Source: Furcasterigmium furcatum (lineage: Eukaryota; Ascomycota; Sordariomycetes; Glomerellales; Plectosphaerellaceae). Taken from it: DNA of 64,000 bases. The translations under genes were made by a program, and so were the position numbers. The DNA lies in assembly GCA_001599815.1 (NCBI GenBank), contig BCIA01000002.1, positions 4,437,626-4,501,625 on the forward strand. The letters run 5' to 3'. The notes below the pieces were generated by a model. That model was not told the origin of the DNA. It did not search any database and was given only the letters and a program-made list of their open reading frames with translations. Below, one piece after another: positions 52,540-62,473 of this stretch; the stretch's first letter is position 1, and each line of letters starts with the position of its first letter.

Positions 52540-53364
52540 TCAGAGCTTCGCCCTCTCGGCAGCCTCCTGCTCCTTCCAGCGCGCGTTGATGCGCGTGTTC
52601 TGCCAGAAATTCCAGACGCCGACGGCAACTGCGAGCGGGGGACACCCGAGGAGCATCAGGTTCCACCACGTCGGCGACTGTGCGAGGACATCGCCCATGA
52701 TCCTCGTGAGCTCCTTTTCTAGCTCCTCCGGCGAACCGTCGTTCCACACGACCACGCCCTTGCCCTCGCCGCGAGCCTCGCACCGGCGCGCCTTGGTGCG
52801 CACGTCTCCCTGGCTCTCAACGCGGTTGCGGGCATCCTCCTCTGTGAGATGAGGGTCTCTCGCGCGCAGACGGTCCATCTGGACCTTCGGGTCTCGGACC
52901 CCGACCACCATGACGATCCCGCAGATGCGGTCCATGCCGGCCTCAAAGAGGAGAGGGACATCGAGGATGACGGCGCGGGAACCCCGCAGGTAGGCCGAGA
53001 GAATGGCGCGGTAGGTCTCGGTGCGGACGGCGGGGTGGATGATGCCGTTGAGGCGGGCGCGGTCACTCTGGCGTTCCGGGGTGGTGCCAAAGACGCGGCG
53101 GCCGAGGGCGGGGCGGTTCAGGGGGCGGCCCTTGCCGGAGGGGCCGGACTCGGGCATGTCATCGCCGGCCGGGACGAGCAGGTCTGGGGTCGTCGGGCCA
53201 AAGTAGGAGACGATGGCGGCGTATCCTGGCGTGCCGGGCTCGACGACCTTGCGGGCGAGGAGGTCGGCGTCGATGATGGGGAGGCCATGGGGTGGTTGGG
53301 AAAGGAGGGAGGAGACGGTTGATTTGCCCGTGGCAATGGAGCCTGTGAGGCCGATGAGAAGCAT
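52540..53364 (-). CDS. CAB5: Dephospho-CoA kinase
   Basis: Dephospho-CoA kinase catalyses the last step of coenzyme A synthesis, ATP-dependent 3'-phosphorylation of the ribose. The intronless 274-residue protein opens with the P-loop LLIGLTGSIATGKSTVSSLL, followed by the family's DADLLARKVVEPGTPGY substrate segment, RVFGTTPERQSDRARLNGII, HPAVR and AVILDVPLLFEAG. The lid and base-recognition region is LTEEDARNRVESQ. The C-terminal 45 residues carry a hydrophobic stretch (WWNLMLLGCPPLAVAVGVW) that may anchor the enzyme to a membrane, as yeast Cab5 is reported on mitochondria and lipid droplets. Divergent from RPL34, sharing 470 bases of promoter. Confidence 0.93.
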   Translation of the reverse strand: MLLIGLTGSIATGKSTVSSLLSQPPHGLPIIDADLLARKVVEPGTPGYAAIVSYFGPTTPDLLVPAGDDMPESGPSGKGRPLNRPALGRRVFGTTPERQSDRARLNGIIHPAVRTETYRAILSAYLRGSRAVILDVPLLFEAGMDRICGIVMVVGVRDPKVQMDRLRARDPHLTEEDARNRVESQGDVRTKARRCEARGEGKGVVVWNDGSPEELEKELTRIMGDVLAQSPTWWNLMLLGCPPLAVAVGVWNFWQNTRINARWKEQEAAERAKL

Positions 53365-53834
53365 GGTGAGATGCGCTTGATTGAGATGAGGGGTGGTTTT
53401 GTTTTTTTGAAGTCTGGTGGCAGGGCAAGTGAGTTGCCGGTGCAGTTATATGTCTGGTTGTGAGAAGATTTGCGTCGGCATGACGGGGTGGATTGAAGAT
53501 GTCCGGGTCAGGTTATGAATGATATGATTCCACCTGCTGCTTGCGACAGATTGAATGCGGGATGCAGAAGCAGTGGAGAGCAGCGTGAAAGTACCTCGGT
53601 CCAGAAACAAGATTTACCAGCTGGCAGCAGCAGACGCCAAAGCTTCGTGGCTCAGGCCTGTGGCTCAGGTGTGGCGGGCCCTCGACCCCACTTCTTTTCC
53701 TTGATTGGCCTTTTGTCCAATCAGCCCCAGGCCCCATTCTCGGTTTTCACACCCACAAACAATTCAGCGAATTCTTTCTCATCCTCGAGAACCTCCGCCT
53801 CGCAACTAACCACCAGTACCGACAATCAGACACA
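53365..53834. promoter_or_regulatory. Divergent promoter, CAB5 / RPL34
   Basis: 470 bases between outward-facing CAB5 and RPL34. Pyrimidine tracts precede RPL34. No coding segment. Confidence 0.5.
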
Positions 53835-54548
53835 ATGGCGGGCCAGCGCGTTACCTATCGCCGTCGCAACCCGTGAGTAGTCTCCCGAGACTCGACTGCT
53901 CATTGCTGGCACTTTTTCGAGAGTGTCCGGCCGGTCGGCGAGAGCGCAGCACTGACGCGAAGTTTTGCAGCTACAACACCCGGTCCAACGTGACTCGGAT
54001 CATCAAGACCCCCGGCGGCGACCACCGTATCCTTCACATCAAGAAGCGCGGCACTGCTCCCAAGTGTGGCGACTGCGGCACCAAGCTCCCTGGCGTAAGT
54101 CGAAACCCGAGGAATCGAAGTTTTTGGAGGGGTAGGGCGAAGGAGGCACTTGGCGAGCGCAGAACGAGACGACGAGACGGCATCGGCCACCGGATTGCTG
54201 GAAGACAGCATGGACGCAACGCGACAATCCATCCATGAGCAAGCGACCCTGCCGAAATGCCGTCTCTCGAGTCGACTGCGCCCGACCCCGATGCTTCCCT
54301 GCCCATGGCCCTCCAGACTCTGCAAAGAATTTTCCCTCTAACTCCTCTTCTCACCACAGGTCCCCGCCCTCCGCCCCCGCGAGTACTCCCAGCTCTCCAA
54401 GCCCAAGAAGACGGTCCAGCGTGCCTATGGCGGTTCCCGATGCGGCAACTGCGTCCGTGACCGCATTGTCCGCGCCTTCCTGATCGAGGAGCAGAAGATC
54501 GTCAAGAAGGTCCTGAAGGAGGCTGGCCAGGCCGAGAAGAAGAAATAA
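53835..54548 (+). CDS. RPL34: 60S ribosomal protein L34 (eL34)
   Basis: Three exons (53835-53872, 53971-54094, 54360-54548) give 116 residues, close to the yeast length. The start is MAGQRVTYRRRNPYNTRSN, then IIKTPGGDHRILHIKKRG, CGDCGTKLPGVPALRP and the basic end KKVLKEAGQAEKKK. Two Cys pairs (KCGDC and RCGNC) suit a structural zinc site. eL34 is a component of the large subunit. The last intron is 265 nt, much longer than others here, a feature common in ribosomal protein genes. Open frames inside it are not coding. Confidence 0.97.
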
Positions 54549-55242
54549 ACGACGCGCATGACCGCCAAGTAGCAATCAACACGTCGGTTTTTTCATTCTT
54601 CCTTCATCGCACCTCGTCTTAAAATCAATCACGGTACATCATCAATCAACACTACCCCCAGCCGGCCTCGGCTTTTTATCGGAAACGGCACCATGGGAAG
54701 GGGGTTGGTTCATCTGCGTCTTAGGTGTTCACTAGGGCAAAAAAGGAACTTTTGCATGATGCTGCGAAGGGGAAGCGCACGCTGGCAAGGCCTGGGAGGG
54801 GGAGAGAAGGGCCGGACTGGTTTACTGCCATCTTAAAAGGCAGGGCTTGATACCGGAATGAACACGGATTTTTGTCCGAATCGGCGGCCGACGGGGGTGC
54901 GTGATGTGACCGGATGGGAGGTGATGTCGATCACGAATGCTACGATGTCTGAGCAGCGTTTTTGGGCGTCCAAAAAATCTCGTGATGTGTCTGGTAATTT
55001 GTCGTGGCCTACGGCAGAATGAGGAGTCGTTGATACCTAGATTATGTTGCGGTGTTCGTGTCGCGGTGCCTGGTCGTGGTAATCATGACGTCCCGCCAGC
55101 ACCCAAATCTCTCCAAAGCTCCAAGCTCGACTTTGCACCATCACAACTCCACCAGCAAATTCTCCCTCAACCACCTAATTGACGACAGTGACATAGATTT
55201 GCGACGGCACGGCACTCGTCGTATCCGATCTACGTGGCAGTC
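54549..55242. other. RPL34 3' UTR and NDUFAF3 promoter
   Basis: 694 bases between co-directional genes; no gene seen. Confidence 0.4.
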
Positions 55243-56009
55243 ATGTCATTCTCCAGCCCCATGCGCGTCCTCCGCGCCATCCCGCGAAGCCGGCCGACAT
55301 CACTCCTCCGCTCGTCTTCAGCAATCACACCTCGCACGATAGCAGTACTGCCCGCGATACCCCAGCGCTCCTTCCACGCTGCGCCGCCGACGCAGCGCTC
55401 CAAGCCAGCGCCCAGGGAGAGTCACCGACCGACCGATATTTCCGAGCTTGACGTCCTGGGCTCCGCGCCCATCCCCTCGACGAACATCGAAGCGACGCTG
55501 CCCGGCGGGTTCCTGCTCAACAGCGGCCTCGGCATCTTCGATGGCGCCGGCGCCCTGCTCGTGGGAGGAGAGGCTTTTGCCTGGAAGCCCTGGCTCGCCA
55601 AGGGCGAGGAGGGAGAAAAAGAGAATGCCATGCGACTGGTGAACGCGAAGGGCCAGTTCGATCTACCGGCCGAGGCGTTCTCCGCGCTGTCTCTGCTCTG
55701 GCCGCGGCCCGGTACGTCACGACAGCAGCCACACACCTTTGGGCAGCCTTGAGCCGCCGTTTTCAATTGAATATCTGCTGACTTGTCCTGGATGCAGACC
55801 TCCTTGTGCTCGGCGTCGGTCCCACGATTCGCCCCATCAGCCCCGAGACGAGGCGGGCCATCAGCGCCCTCGGGATGAGGGTGGAGGTTCTCGACACCCG
55901 GAACGCCGTGGCGCACTTCAACATGCTCGCGATCGAGAGGGGGGTAGACGACATTGCCGGCGCGTTGATACCGATCGGATGGGTCGAAGGCAAGGGGGCC
56001 GTGGAGTAG
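55243..56009 (+). CDS. NDUFAF3: Mitochondrial complex I assembly factor NDUFAF3 (Mth938/DUF498 domain)
   Basis: Two exons (55243-55711 and 55798-56009) give 226 residues. The N-terminus is rich in Arg and Ser (MRVLRAIPRSRPTSLLRSSS, RSFHAA), a typical mitochondrial targeting sequence. From about residue 65 the Mth938 domain is evident: ISELDVLGSAPIPSTNIEAT, GFLLNSG, LPAEAFSALSLLWPRPDLLV, LGVGPTIRPISPETRRAISA, MRVEVLDTRNAVAHFNML and AGALIPIGW. NDUFAF3 helps assemble the Q module of respiratory complex I together with NDUFAF4 in the matrix. The start could also be the Met at 55261, which sits closer to the presequence. Ends in TAG. Confidence 0.9.
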
Positions 56010-57052
56010 AAGGTCGCATTATTGCGGAAGCACCGTCATCAAATACCGCCAGAGTGGCGGCGGCGAAGACTCTTGTATTATTATCACTGCACGGTGGCGC
56101 CGTGCCAGGCACTCTCCGCAGTATCAGGACCTCTGGAAGAGAGGCCGTCGCTCAAGACCGAGCTCCTTGCCTACCGCAAGGCTGTGCAGCTGCAACGGAC
56201 CTTTGGTTCACCCCGATGATGACAGAGCCAGCCAGGTCCGGAATCTGACCGCGCGCGGCAACTCCACAAGGCTGCGCCGGAGGCGAATTCATTGAAGCAT
56301 CATGGTTCAACCCGGGCCCAGGCTTTGGCGGGTTCGATATCCTGGAACGTATGTAGCAATGCAGGCTGTCAGAGCCTAATCTCCAAGGAATCGGGCATCT
56401 GAGATCTTTCAAATCATGGTGTACTCTCGGCGGTCCTTGGCAGTGGCTGATCTCCCATTGCAAATCATTACCTTAGCAGCTCAGACGGGGGACACTCCAT
56501 TGACAAATCCGGGCGGTCGGATGTGTCATGTCCTATCTCCAACAACAACACCATCACCATCACCAGCTGGACGACCGTCGCGATAGCCGCGCGCGGAATC
56601 ATGAATTCTTCACGATGCACTTTCCACAACCGCCGACCCCACGGTCTCTTCCGATCCCTTGCATATGATTGAAGTTTGTCAGCTTCATGAAAGCTATGCC
56701 TGACGTCTGAGGCGGCGACACGACATCGCCGGAGGCCCCTTCGCCCGCGATGGCGTCGGGCATATCTCTCGGCATCTGGGATCTGAACGCCTAATTTTGC
56801 CTCAACTCCGGGGTCGGGCTGGCCTCCAGGACGGCGTCGATCACCATCGATGTTGATGGAGACAGAGACGGTTCAGATTCGGCCACGATATAAGGAGCGT
56901 GGGCGTTGCTGCTGATACAGTGACCTGGCCCTGATCTCGTCAGCCTACAACGAGCATTTAGGACTCTTTTTAGTAGGCTCTAGTTATCCAAGATTTCCGT
57001 CTATAAGCTGCCTCCCATTTTCTTCTCCAATGTTGCCCGTTACTTCCACAAC
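56010..57052. other. Upstream region of the short-chain dehydrogenase, no gene seen
   Basis: 1.04 kb with a CAA/CAT microsatellite near 56541-56569. No gene. Confidence 0.4.
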
Positions 57053-58066
57053 ATGGGGCACTCTTTCGACCACAAGACGAAGGCGAGCGACCTCGTGTCC
57101 CTATGGGCGGACCATATTGCCGGCAAGACGGTCCTCGTCACGGGCGTCTCGCCGGGAAGCCTAGGCGCCTTCTTCGTCCAGCGCATCTCGGTTGCGAAAC
57201 CATCGACGCTCATCCTGGCCGGCCGCAACCCCGACATATTCCAGAGCGTCATCGACGAAGTCCGCTCCTCCCAGCCGGACATCACCATCAAGCCCCTCAC
57301 GCTGGACCTCACATCCCTCGCGAGCGTGCGGGCGGCCGCGACGACCGTGAACAGCTGGGCCGACGTCCCCCACGTCGATGTCATCGTCTGCAACGCCGGC
57401 ATCATGGCCACGCCCTTCTCGCTGACGGAGGACGGCTTCGAGCGGCAGTTCCAGGCCAACCACCTCGGGCACTTCCTCCTCGTCAACCTGCTCATGCACA
57501 AGCTCCTCGCCGCGCACTCGCCCCGCGTGGTCTCCGTCAGCAGCGACAACCACCGCTTCGGCGGCATCCGCTGGTCGGACCCCAACTTCGCCGGCGGCCC
57601 GGGCAAGTACTACGACCGGTTCCTCGCGTACGCGCAGGCCAAGACGGCGAACTGCCTCTTCGCCATCGCCCTGGCGGAGCGCCTCGGCCGGACCAGGGGC
57701 CTGCGCGCGTACAGCCTGCACCCGGGCGTGGTGCAGACGAACCTGGCGTCGCACGTTGGCGATCTCCGCACGTACCTGGGGGAGGTCGAGGAGCTCGACG
57801 CCCGCCTGGGGACCAGGATGGTCGACGGCGTCCCGGAGGACGAGGTGGTCAAGGACGCGGACGAGGGAGTGGCCACGCACGTCTTCGCGTCGTTCAACCC
57901 CGACCTCGACGCGGAGGAGTGGAACGGCGCGTATCTCGTCAACTGCCGCCTGGCTGACCCGTACGAGGAGGAGATCCACGCGTGGGCCTCGAGCAGGGTG
58001 GACGCGGACAGGCTGTGGAAGATGAGTGAGAAGATGGTCGACCAGGTGTTTGAGTACCTTGACTGA
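57053..58066 (+). CDS. Short-chain dehydrogenase/reductase (retinol dehydrogenase-like)
   Basis: A 337-residue intronless SDR. The nucleotide-binding start is KTVLVTGVSPGSLGAFF, which differs from the classical TGxxxGxG by one residue of spacing (TGVSPGSLG). It has the NAG loop (VIVCNAGIM), the catalytic serine in VVSVSSDNH and the YxxxK pair in YAQAKTAN. The long C-terminal part and HLGHFLLVNLLM resemble the retinol dehydrogenase/WWOX-like fungal group of NADP-dependent oxidoreductases. Substrate unknown. The glycine spacing could alter cofactor binding, but it also occurs in other fungal members. Strong C/G third positions support expression as a protein. Confidence 0.9.
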   Translation: MGHSFDHKTKASDLVSLWADHIAGKTVLVTGVSPGSLGAFFVQRISVAKPSTLILAGRNPDIFQSVIDEVRSSQPDITIKPLTLDLTSLASVRAAATTVNSWADVPHVDVIVCNAGIMATPFSLTEDGFERQFQANHLGHFLLVNLLMHKLLAAHSPRVVSVSSDNHRFGGIRWSDPNFAGGPGKYYDRFLAYAQAKTANCLFAIALAERLGRTRGLRAYSLHPGVVQTNLASHVGDLRTYLGEVEELDARLGTRMVDGVPEDEVVKDADEGVATHVFASFNPDLDAEEWNGAYLVNCRLADPYEEEIHAWASSRVDADRLWKMSEKMVDQVFEYLD

Positions 58067-59262
58067 AAAGGGGTGTTGGAAGGCTGTGGGATAAGATTCA
58101 AGTCGCGTTCTCTGGGCTCTCTGGGTCCAAACAGTCGGTGTGTTTACCTTTCGAAACCAGCCGGGACGTACATCATCTCTTGATGTTGTGCGTTTCCGGT
58201 CATGTTGTATAGTTTAGCAGTGCGGCCAACGTCCGTTAAGAAAAATTGACCCTTATTCGCTCCTTGATTTATTATTGACACACTCACTGGTCAATGTCAC
58301 TGGGATGACGCTCCATCAGAGATCTGTTAGCACTCCTAACCTGCAGGTCAAAATACAAATTCAAGTCAGATATGGATTCCGGGGAAAGACTCAGCCCCCA
58401 GGGCAAAGATATTCAGGGGCATGGCGAGCTGCTTGAAAGTCGTGTTGGGATATGGCAGATCTGCACGTCTCATTCGATCGTCCTCACCGGCCGCTCACCG
58501 TCATCACCGAAGCCTCGTTGCCGTCAGAGCCGACTCTGATTGGCCGTCGCTCACCGTCCGATAGGCAGCCAATCACGACCGCCCGCCCGGAGCAGGTGGG
58601 CCATCGATGACGAACTGTTGGTCGAGAGGGATCAACACTCTTGGACTTGGGCACTTTTCCAATGACTCTTTTTGCCCATTCCCATATTATTGATTCCGCG
58701 CCCACGACGTCCAACACATTTACCCCAGGCGTACATACCGAGGACCCTCTCGCCCTACCCTCTCGCCCTCGCTCCAAACACGACCCAGGAGCCACCTCGT
58801 GGCCAGCGGCTCGACCCGTTTCGCCTCACCGCAGAGTCCACCATCTCACTGTGGTCGCGCAGGCATTCCCGCCTCACCCAGATCGGCTCGCACCCCTCCC
58901 TTGATTCCCTTTCTTTACAAAAGGGGGCCTGGGCGCGAGCCCAGGAGCTGGTTCGGATCTGACTTGTTCCAATTGCCTCTGTCGGACGGCAGCAGACACG
59001 ACGAACATACGAGGATCAGGCACCCGAGACGAGACAGACAGTGCGACGCTGTGCCGAGGACGCCTGGATATCAATTGGGAAGCAGCTGATTGATCCCGGT
59101 TCCATTTCACCGCCGCCGTCATTCATTTATCCACGTTTGAAGGGGGACGTCAGCCTTACCCGATATTAATTGACCTCGAGCTGGTGCTCTTGCGAGGCTA
59201 TTTATTTCATCCAGCGACATTCTTCACGCCGTCGCTCACCCTCGCTTCTCCCCTCACTCACA
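58067..59262. other. Intergenic, no gene seen
   Basis: 1.2 kb between two co-directional genes, with pyrimidine-rich tracts near 58700-58830 and 59200-59260 that look like promoter/5' UTR. No gene. Confidence 0.4.
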
Positions 59263-61179
59263 ATGACGGGGCAAAAGCTGACGGATGAGATCGCGGGCTG
59301 GGTCGATGGGCCGCCGTCACGACCACACGACCCTGACGAGACCGACCCGAAGCTCCTGAGAGAGCACTCCGAGATCAGGTCCTTTTCAACCAAGCGATTC
59401 ACTTATCCCGGCATTCGCACATTTTATCGCCGGCATCCCCAAGCCGACCAACTCCCTCAACCATCACTCCCGCTTCTGGTGTTCATCCACGGCCTGGGTG
59501 GCTCGATTGCGCAATTTCACCCCCTTCTGACCAGCCTCGTCCACCTTTCGTCCACGCTCGCCATCGATCTACCTGGCTGTGGAAGATCAAAATTCGAGCC
59601 CACGGAATGGGAGGCGTACTCATACGAGGCGCTCATCGAGCTGCTGGACGTTATCATCGAGGACTACCGCCAGAGAGACGTCGAGGGTACCGTCATTCTC
59701 ATCGGCCAGAGCCTGGGCAGCAATCTTTCCGCCCGACTTGCTAGCCGCGCCAACCCAGGCAGGACCCGCATCTCCAACCATGTTGTCGGCTACGTCGGGC
59801 TGTGCCCGGTGGAGGGCCCGCCCCCAGAGGACAAGGCTGTGTGGATACGCAGATTTCTCTACATCCCCGACTGGCTCTTCAATCTCTGGCGAGCCTTGGA
59901 TCAATGGGGAGGTCCATACAGCGCAAGCGTCACCCGGTTCGCGGGGACCGAGGGCGACCTGCACTTCCGCAAGCTCCAGGACCGCTTCAACAAGCAGAGC
60001 AGGACCCCGACGTTTCGTCGAATGGCCTGGGCCGCCGTCGACACGAAATGGGAGAAAGGAGTTCCGACAGGCGGAGTTCAGGGCCGGGCCATGTGGGAGG
60101 GCATCAATGCGCCCGTATATCTCGTGGGAGGAGAAGCGGACAACATCACCCCGCCCAGCAACATCAAAAAGATCGAGGGCTATCTCGCAGGAACCGCGAC
60201 ATCCTCACCGCAGACTTCGTCGGAGGATGATTACGAGATGATCCCTGATGAAGCACCCGTCAGCCTCTCCAAGAACCCGTTGGACCACCTGCCTACCAGT
60301 ATAGACGACCTGCGCGACCAGGACTTCACCAGGGATAAAAAGCTGTCGAACCGAGAGGAGAGCATAGACGACCCTTCGACGCCACAGGAGTCGCTGGCGA
60401 CGGTCCCCCCACAGCCACGACATCCCACCAAGATTGTCAAGTCCATCATTCTCCCCGCGCCCGCCAACCATGCGCTCATGTACCAGGGCTGCAACGTTCG
60501 CATCCTGGCCGGGCTCATCTCCGAGTTTCTGCAGACGCATGTCACCAACCGCCTGTCCCTGGGCTGGCAGCTGCAGTATCTCTCCCGAGAGGGCAAGTGG
60601 GACGTCAAGAATCTCGAGAAGTGGAAGCGCGTCGCGCCGGTGTCTGCTCCCATCGGACCGCCCGGCGCACCGGTGTTCCGCGCCATGAAGACTCTCCGCG
60701 AGGTGGACGACGTCCACAGCCCGGCCGAGTTCGTCAAGCAGTGGGGCGGCATCATCGGAGAGGTCATCGACATCAGCCACGACCAGCCCGTCTACGACCC
60801 TCTCACCATGGAGCAGGCAGGCATCAAGTACCACAAGTACTCGACCGTCTCCAAAATCCCCCCAAGGGACGCCGAGGTGGAGTCCTTCATCCAGCTCGTG
60901 GATCGTATGCGGGAGCAGAGGAAGCCGGCTGATGGCGACGAAGGAGAGGAGCGCCTGCCCGACACCAAGAAGCGCGTCATTGGCGTTCATTGCCACTACG
61001 GCTTCAACAGGACGGGGTACTTCCTGGTGTGCTACCTAGTCGAGCGGTGCGGGTTTGGCGTGCAGGAGGCGATCGACACCTTCGCGGCCGCCAGGCCGAA
61101 CGGAATCCGGCACTCGCATTTCCTGGATCAGTTATTTGTACGATACTCGGGCCTGAAAAAGGACTCGCACGATTCTTGA
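59263..61179 (+). CDS. Fused alpha/beta-hydrolase and Cys-dependent phosphatase
   Basis: An intronless 638-residue protein with two catalytic domains. The N-terminal half (about 65-330) is an alpha/beta-hydrolase: oxyanion segment LLVFIHGLGGSIAQFHPL, SSTLAIDLPGCGRS, nucleophile elbow LIGQSLGSNLSA (GQSLG), a candidate acid in VYLVGGEADNITPP and a late His in APANHALMYQ (about 405). A Ser/Pro/Asp-rich linker (340-395) interrupts the hydrolase fold. The C-terminal half (about 480-638) is a dual-specificity-type phosphatase with the P-loop VHCHYGFNRTGYFLVCY (HCx5R) followed by AIDTFAAARPNGI. That loop resembles metazoan mRNA-capping triphosphatase and DUSP11 loops. Possible roles include lipid, phosphoinositide or RNA 5'-end substrates; none can be chosen. 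The start is the ATG in cactcacaATGACGG. Confidence 0.9.
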   Translation: MTGQKLTDEIAGWVDGPPSRPHDPDETDPKLLREHSEIRSFSTKRFTYPGIRTFYRRHPQADQLPQPSLPLLVFIHGLGGSIAQFHPLLTSLVHLSSTLAIDLPGCGRSKFEPTEWEAYSYEALIELLDVIIEDYRQRDVEGTVILIGQSLGSNLSARLASRANPGRTRISNHVVGYVGLCPVEGPPPEDKAVWIRRFLYIPDWLFNLWRALDQWGGPYSASVTRFAGTEGDLHFRKLQDRFNKQSRTPTFRRMAWAAVDTKWEKGVPTGGVQGRAMWEGINAPVYLVGGEADNITPPSNIKKIEGYLAGTATSSPQTSSEDDYEMIPDEAPVSLSKNPLDHLPTSIDDLRDQDFTRDKKLSNREESIDDPSTPQESLATVPPQPRHPTKIVKSIILPAPANHALMYQGCNVRILAGLISEFLQTHVTNRLSLGWQLQYLSREGKWDVKNLEKWKRVAPVSAPIGPPGAPVFRAMKTLREVDDVHSPAEFVKQWGGIIGEVIDISHDQPVYDPLTMEQAGIKYHKYSTVSKIPPRDAEVESFIQLVDRMREQRKPADGDEGEERLPDTKKRVIGVHCHYGFNRTGYFLVCYLVERCGFGVQEAIDTFAAARPNGIRHSHFLDQLFVRYSGLKKDSHDS

Positions 61180-61573
61180 TCGGCGCCGCGCTGGAGTTTG
61201 ATTTGCGGGCATCAATCTGGGCATAGACGGCAGCGGGCAAGGGGGTCAATAGCGTTTTGTTGAATTGGATTTGTACAGCGTGCATCGTTTCTGAGGCGCC
61301 CTCGACACGTGCCCAAGCCACGCAGAGTTTAATATCTTGAAATCGAGATAAACTCTGCAAGGTTGGTGACTTTGAGGCTCAAAGTAAGCTCACCAAAGTT
61401 TTCACGAGAAAATCAGGCCATAAATGCAGATGTCCCCCCGGCGGGCTCCGCCCTCTCGACCATCCCATGGGCCTTCACGATTCTCATCACATCAGCTCAC
61501 CACCACGACTTTGTCACCGTGCCGTGCAAACTACATCGGAAAATTAAACTCACTTACGAATCAAACAAGAATA
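61180..61573. other. 3' UTR of the fused gene with a strong hairpin
   Basis: Short spacer between co-directional genes; the hairpin at 61322-61358 is listed separately. No gene. Confidence 0.4.
61322..61358. repeat. Perfect 10-bp inverted repeat hairpin
   Basis: GCAGAGTTTA at 61322-61331 pairs exactly with TAAACTCTGC at 61349-61358; inside, ATCT and AGAT can extend the stem with a small bulge. It lies about 145 bases after the fused gene's stop codon. Confidence 0.7.
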
Positions 61574-62161
61574 ATGAGGCCTATGATCCCACGCCATCTA
61601 GGCGGCACGGCGCTGGACCTAGTCCATGCCATCGCTCGTCCCACATTCACCACATCCTCTCGATTCATCCCCGCCGTCAAGAACAGCATAACCAACGTCC
61701 CTGGAGTCAAGAAGATTGACCCAAGCGAGCATGGCGACGTCTACTCTCCCGCCGACCGCTTTGCACATACCACCCGGAATCCAAGGAGAAGCAGGCTCAT
61801 GTCCCGGGCTCCGGCTCCAACTCCGGTCGTCGAGCCATTCCTTTTCTTCGCGGACGAGATAGCGGACCGCTCCTTTCGCCTGAGACACTCGACGACCTTC
61901 ACTGCTGCTGATGGAGAGGGCATGATCCTTGCCACGGAGGACGCGTTCCCCGGCGTCGTCGGCGAGGAGTCGCGGGTGAAGATGCCCGAGGGCTCACCGG
62001 TGGAGGAACATTCGTCAGAGGACAAGGACGCAAAAGACGTCCCCGCGAAGAAGGAGAAGAAGAAAGGGGGCTGTGAGAACTGCCCGAATGCCTGCGCTCG
62101 GAAGTTTAAGCTCAGGGAGCATATTCTCCGGGCTTCGGTGCCGATGCCCGAGGCGGGCTGA
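61574..62161 (+). CDS. Protein of unknown function with possible mitochondrial presequence
   Basis: A 195-residue frame I do not recognise. The first 45 residues are Arg/Thr/Ser-rich without acids (MRPMIPRHLGGTALDLVHAI, ARPTFTTSSRFIPAVKNS), like a mitochondrial presequence. A central segment is VEPFLFFADEIADRSFRLRH, followed by an acidic linker and a Lys-rich stretch. The end has three closely spaced cysteines (GGCENCPNACARKFKLREH), possibly a metal site. An upstream in-frame Met at 61424 would add 50 residues. The frame has good codon bias, but intron-free and motif-poor, so the model is tentative. Confidence 0.5.
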   Translation: MRPMIPRHLGGTALDLVHAIARPTFTTSSRFIPAVKNSITNVPGVKKIDPSEHGDVYSPADRFAHTTRNPRRSRLMSRAPAPTPVVEPFLFFADEIADRSFRLRHSTTFTAADGEGMILATEDAFPGVVGEESRVKMPEGSPVEEHSSEDKDAKDVPAKKEKKKGGCENCPNACARKFKLREHILRASVPMPEAG

Positions 62162-62473
62162 TATGTCAGATGAGACCGAGAGATGCAGCACTCTTCTCAG
62201 AGCATTTGTCGGGGACGACTTTCGAGAAGCAATGTATGATCTGAAAACGGAACCTTTTCGGCTGGGTGGACGAGGAATGGTAGACGGGGAACGCAACGAG
62301 GGTCTCAGCCTCAACTTTTGCTCGCGCAAGGCTAGCCGAGCCACGGTGTTTCCGAGTAAGACATTATACAAGATACTTATTATGGCCTGGGTAAAATATG
62401 TGCTACGTTCTCATCCGGTCCAGCATGCGCAGATATGTGTGTTGCTCCGCCGACACGTCCGACTCGTTCCTCC
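62162..62473. other. Convergent 3' UTRs
   Basis: 312 bases between converging genes; nothing else seen. Confidence 0.4.
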
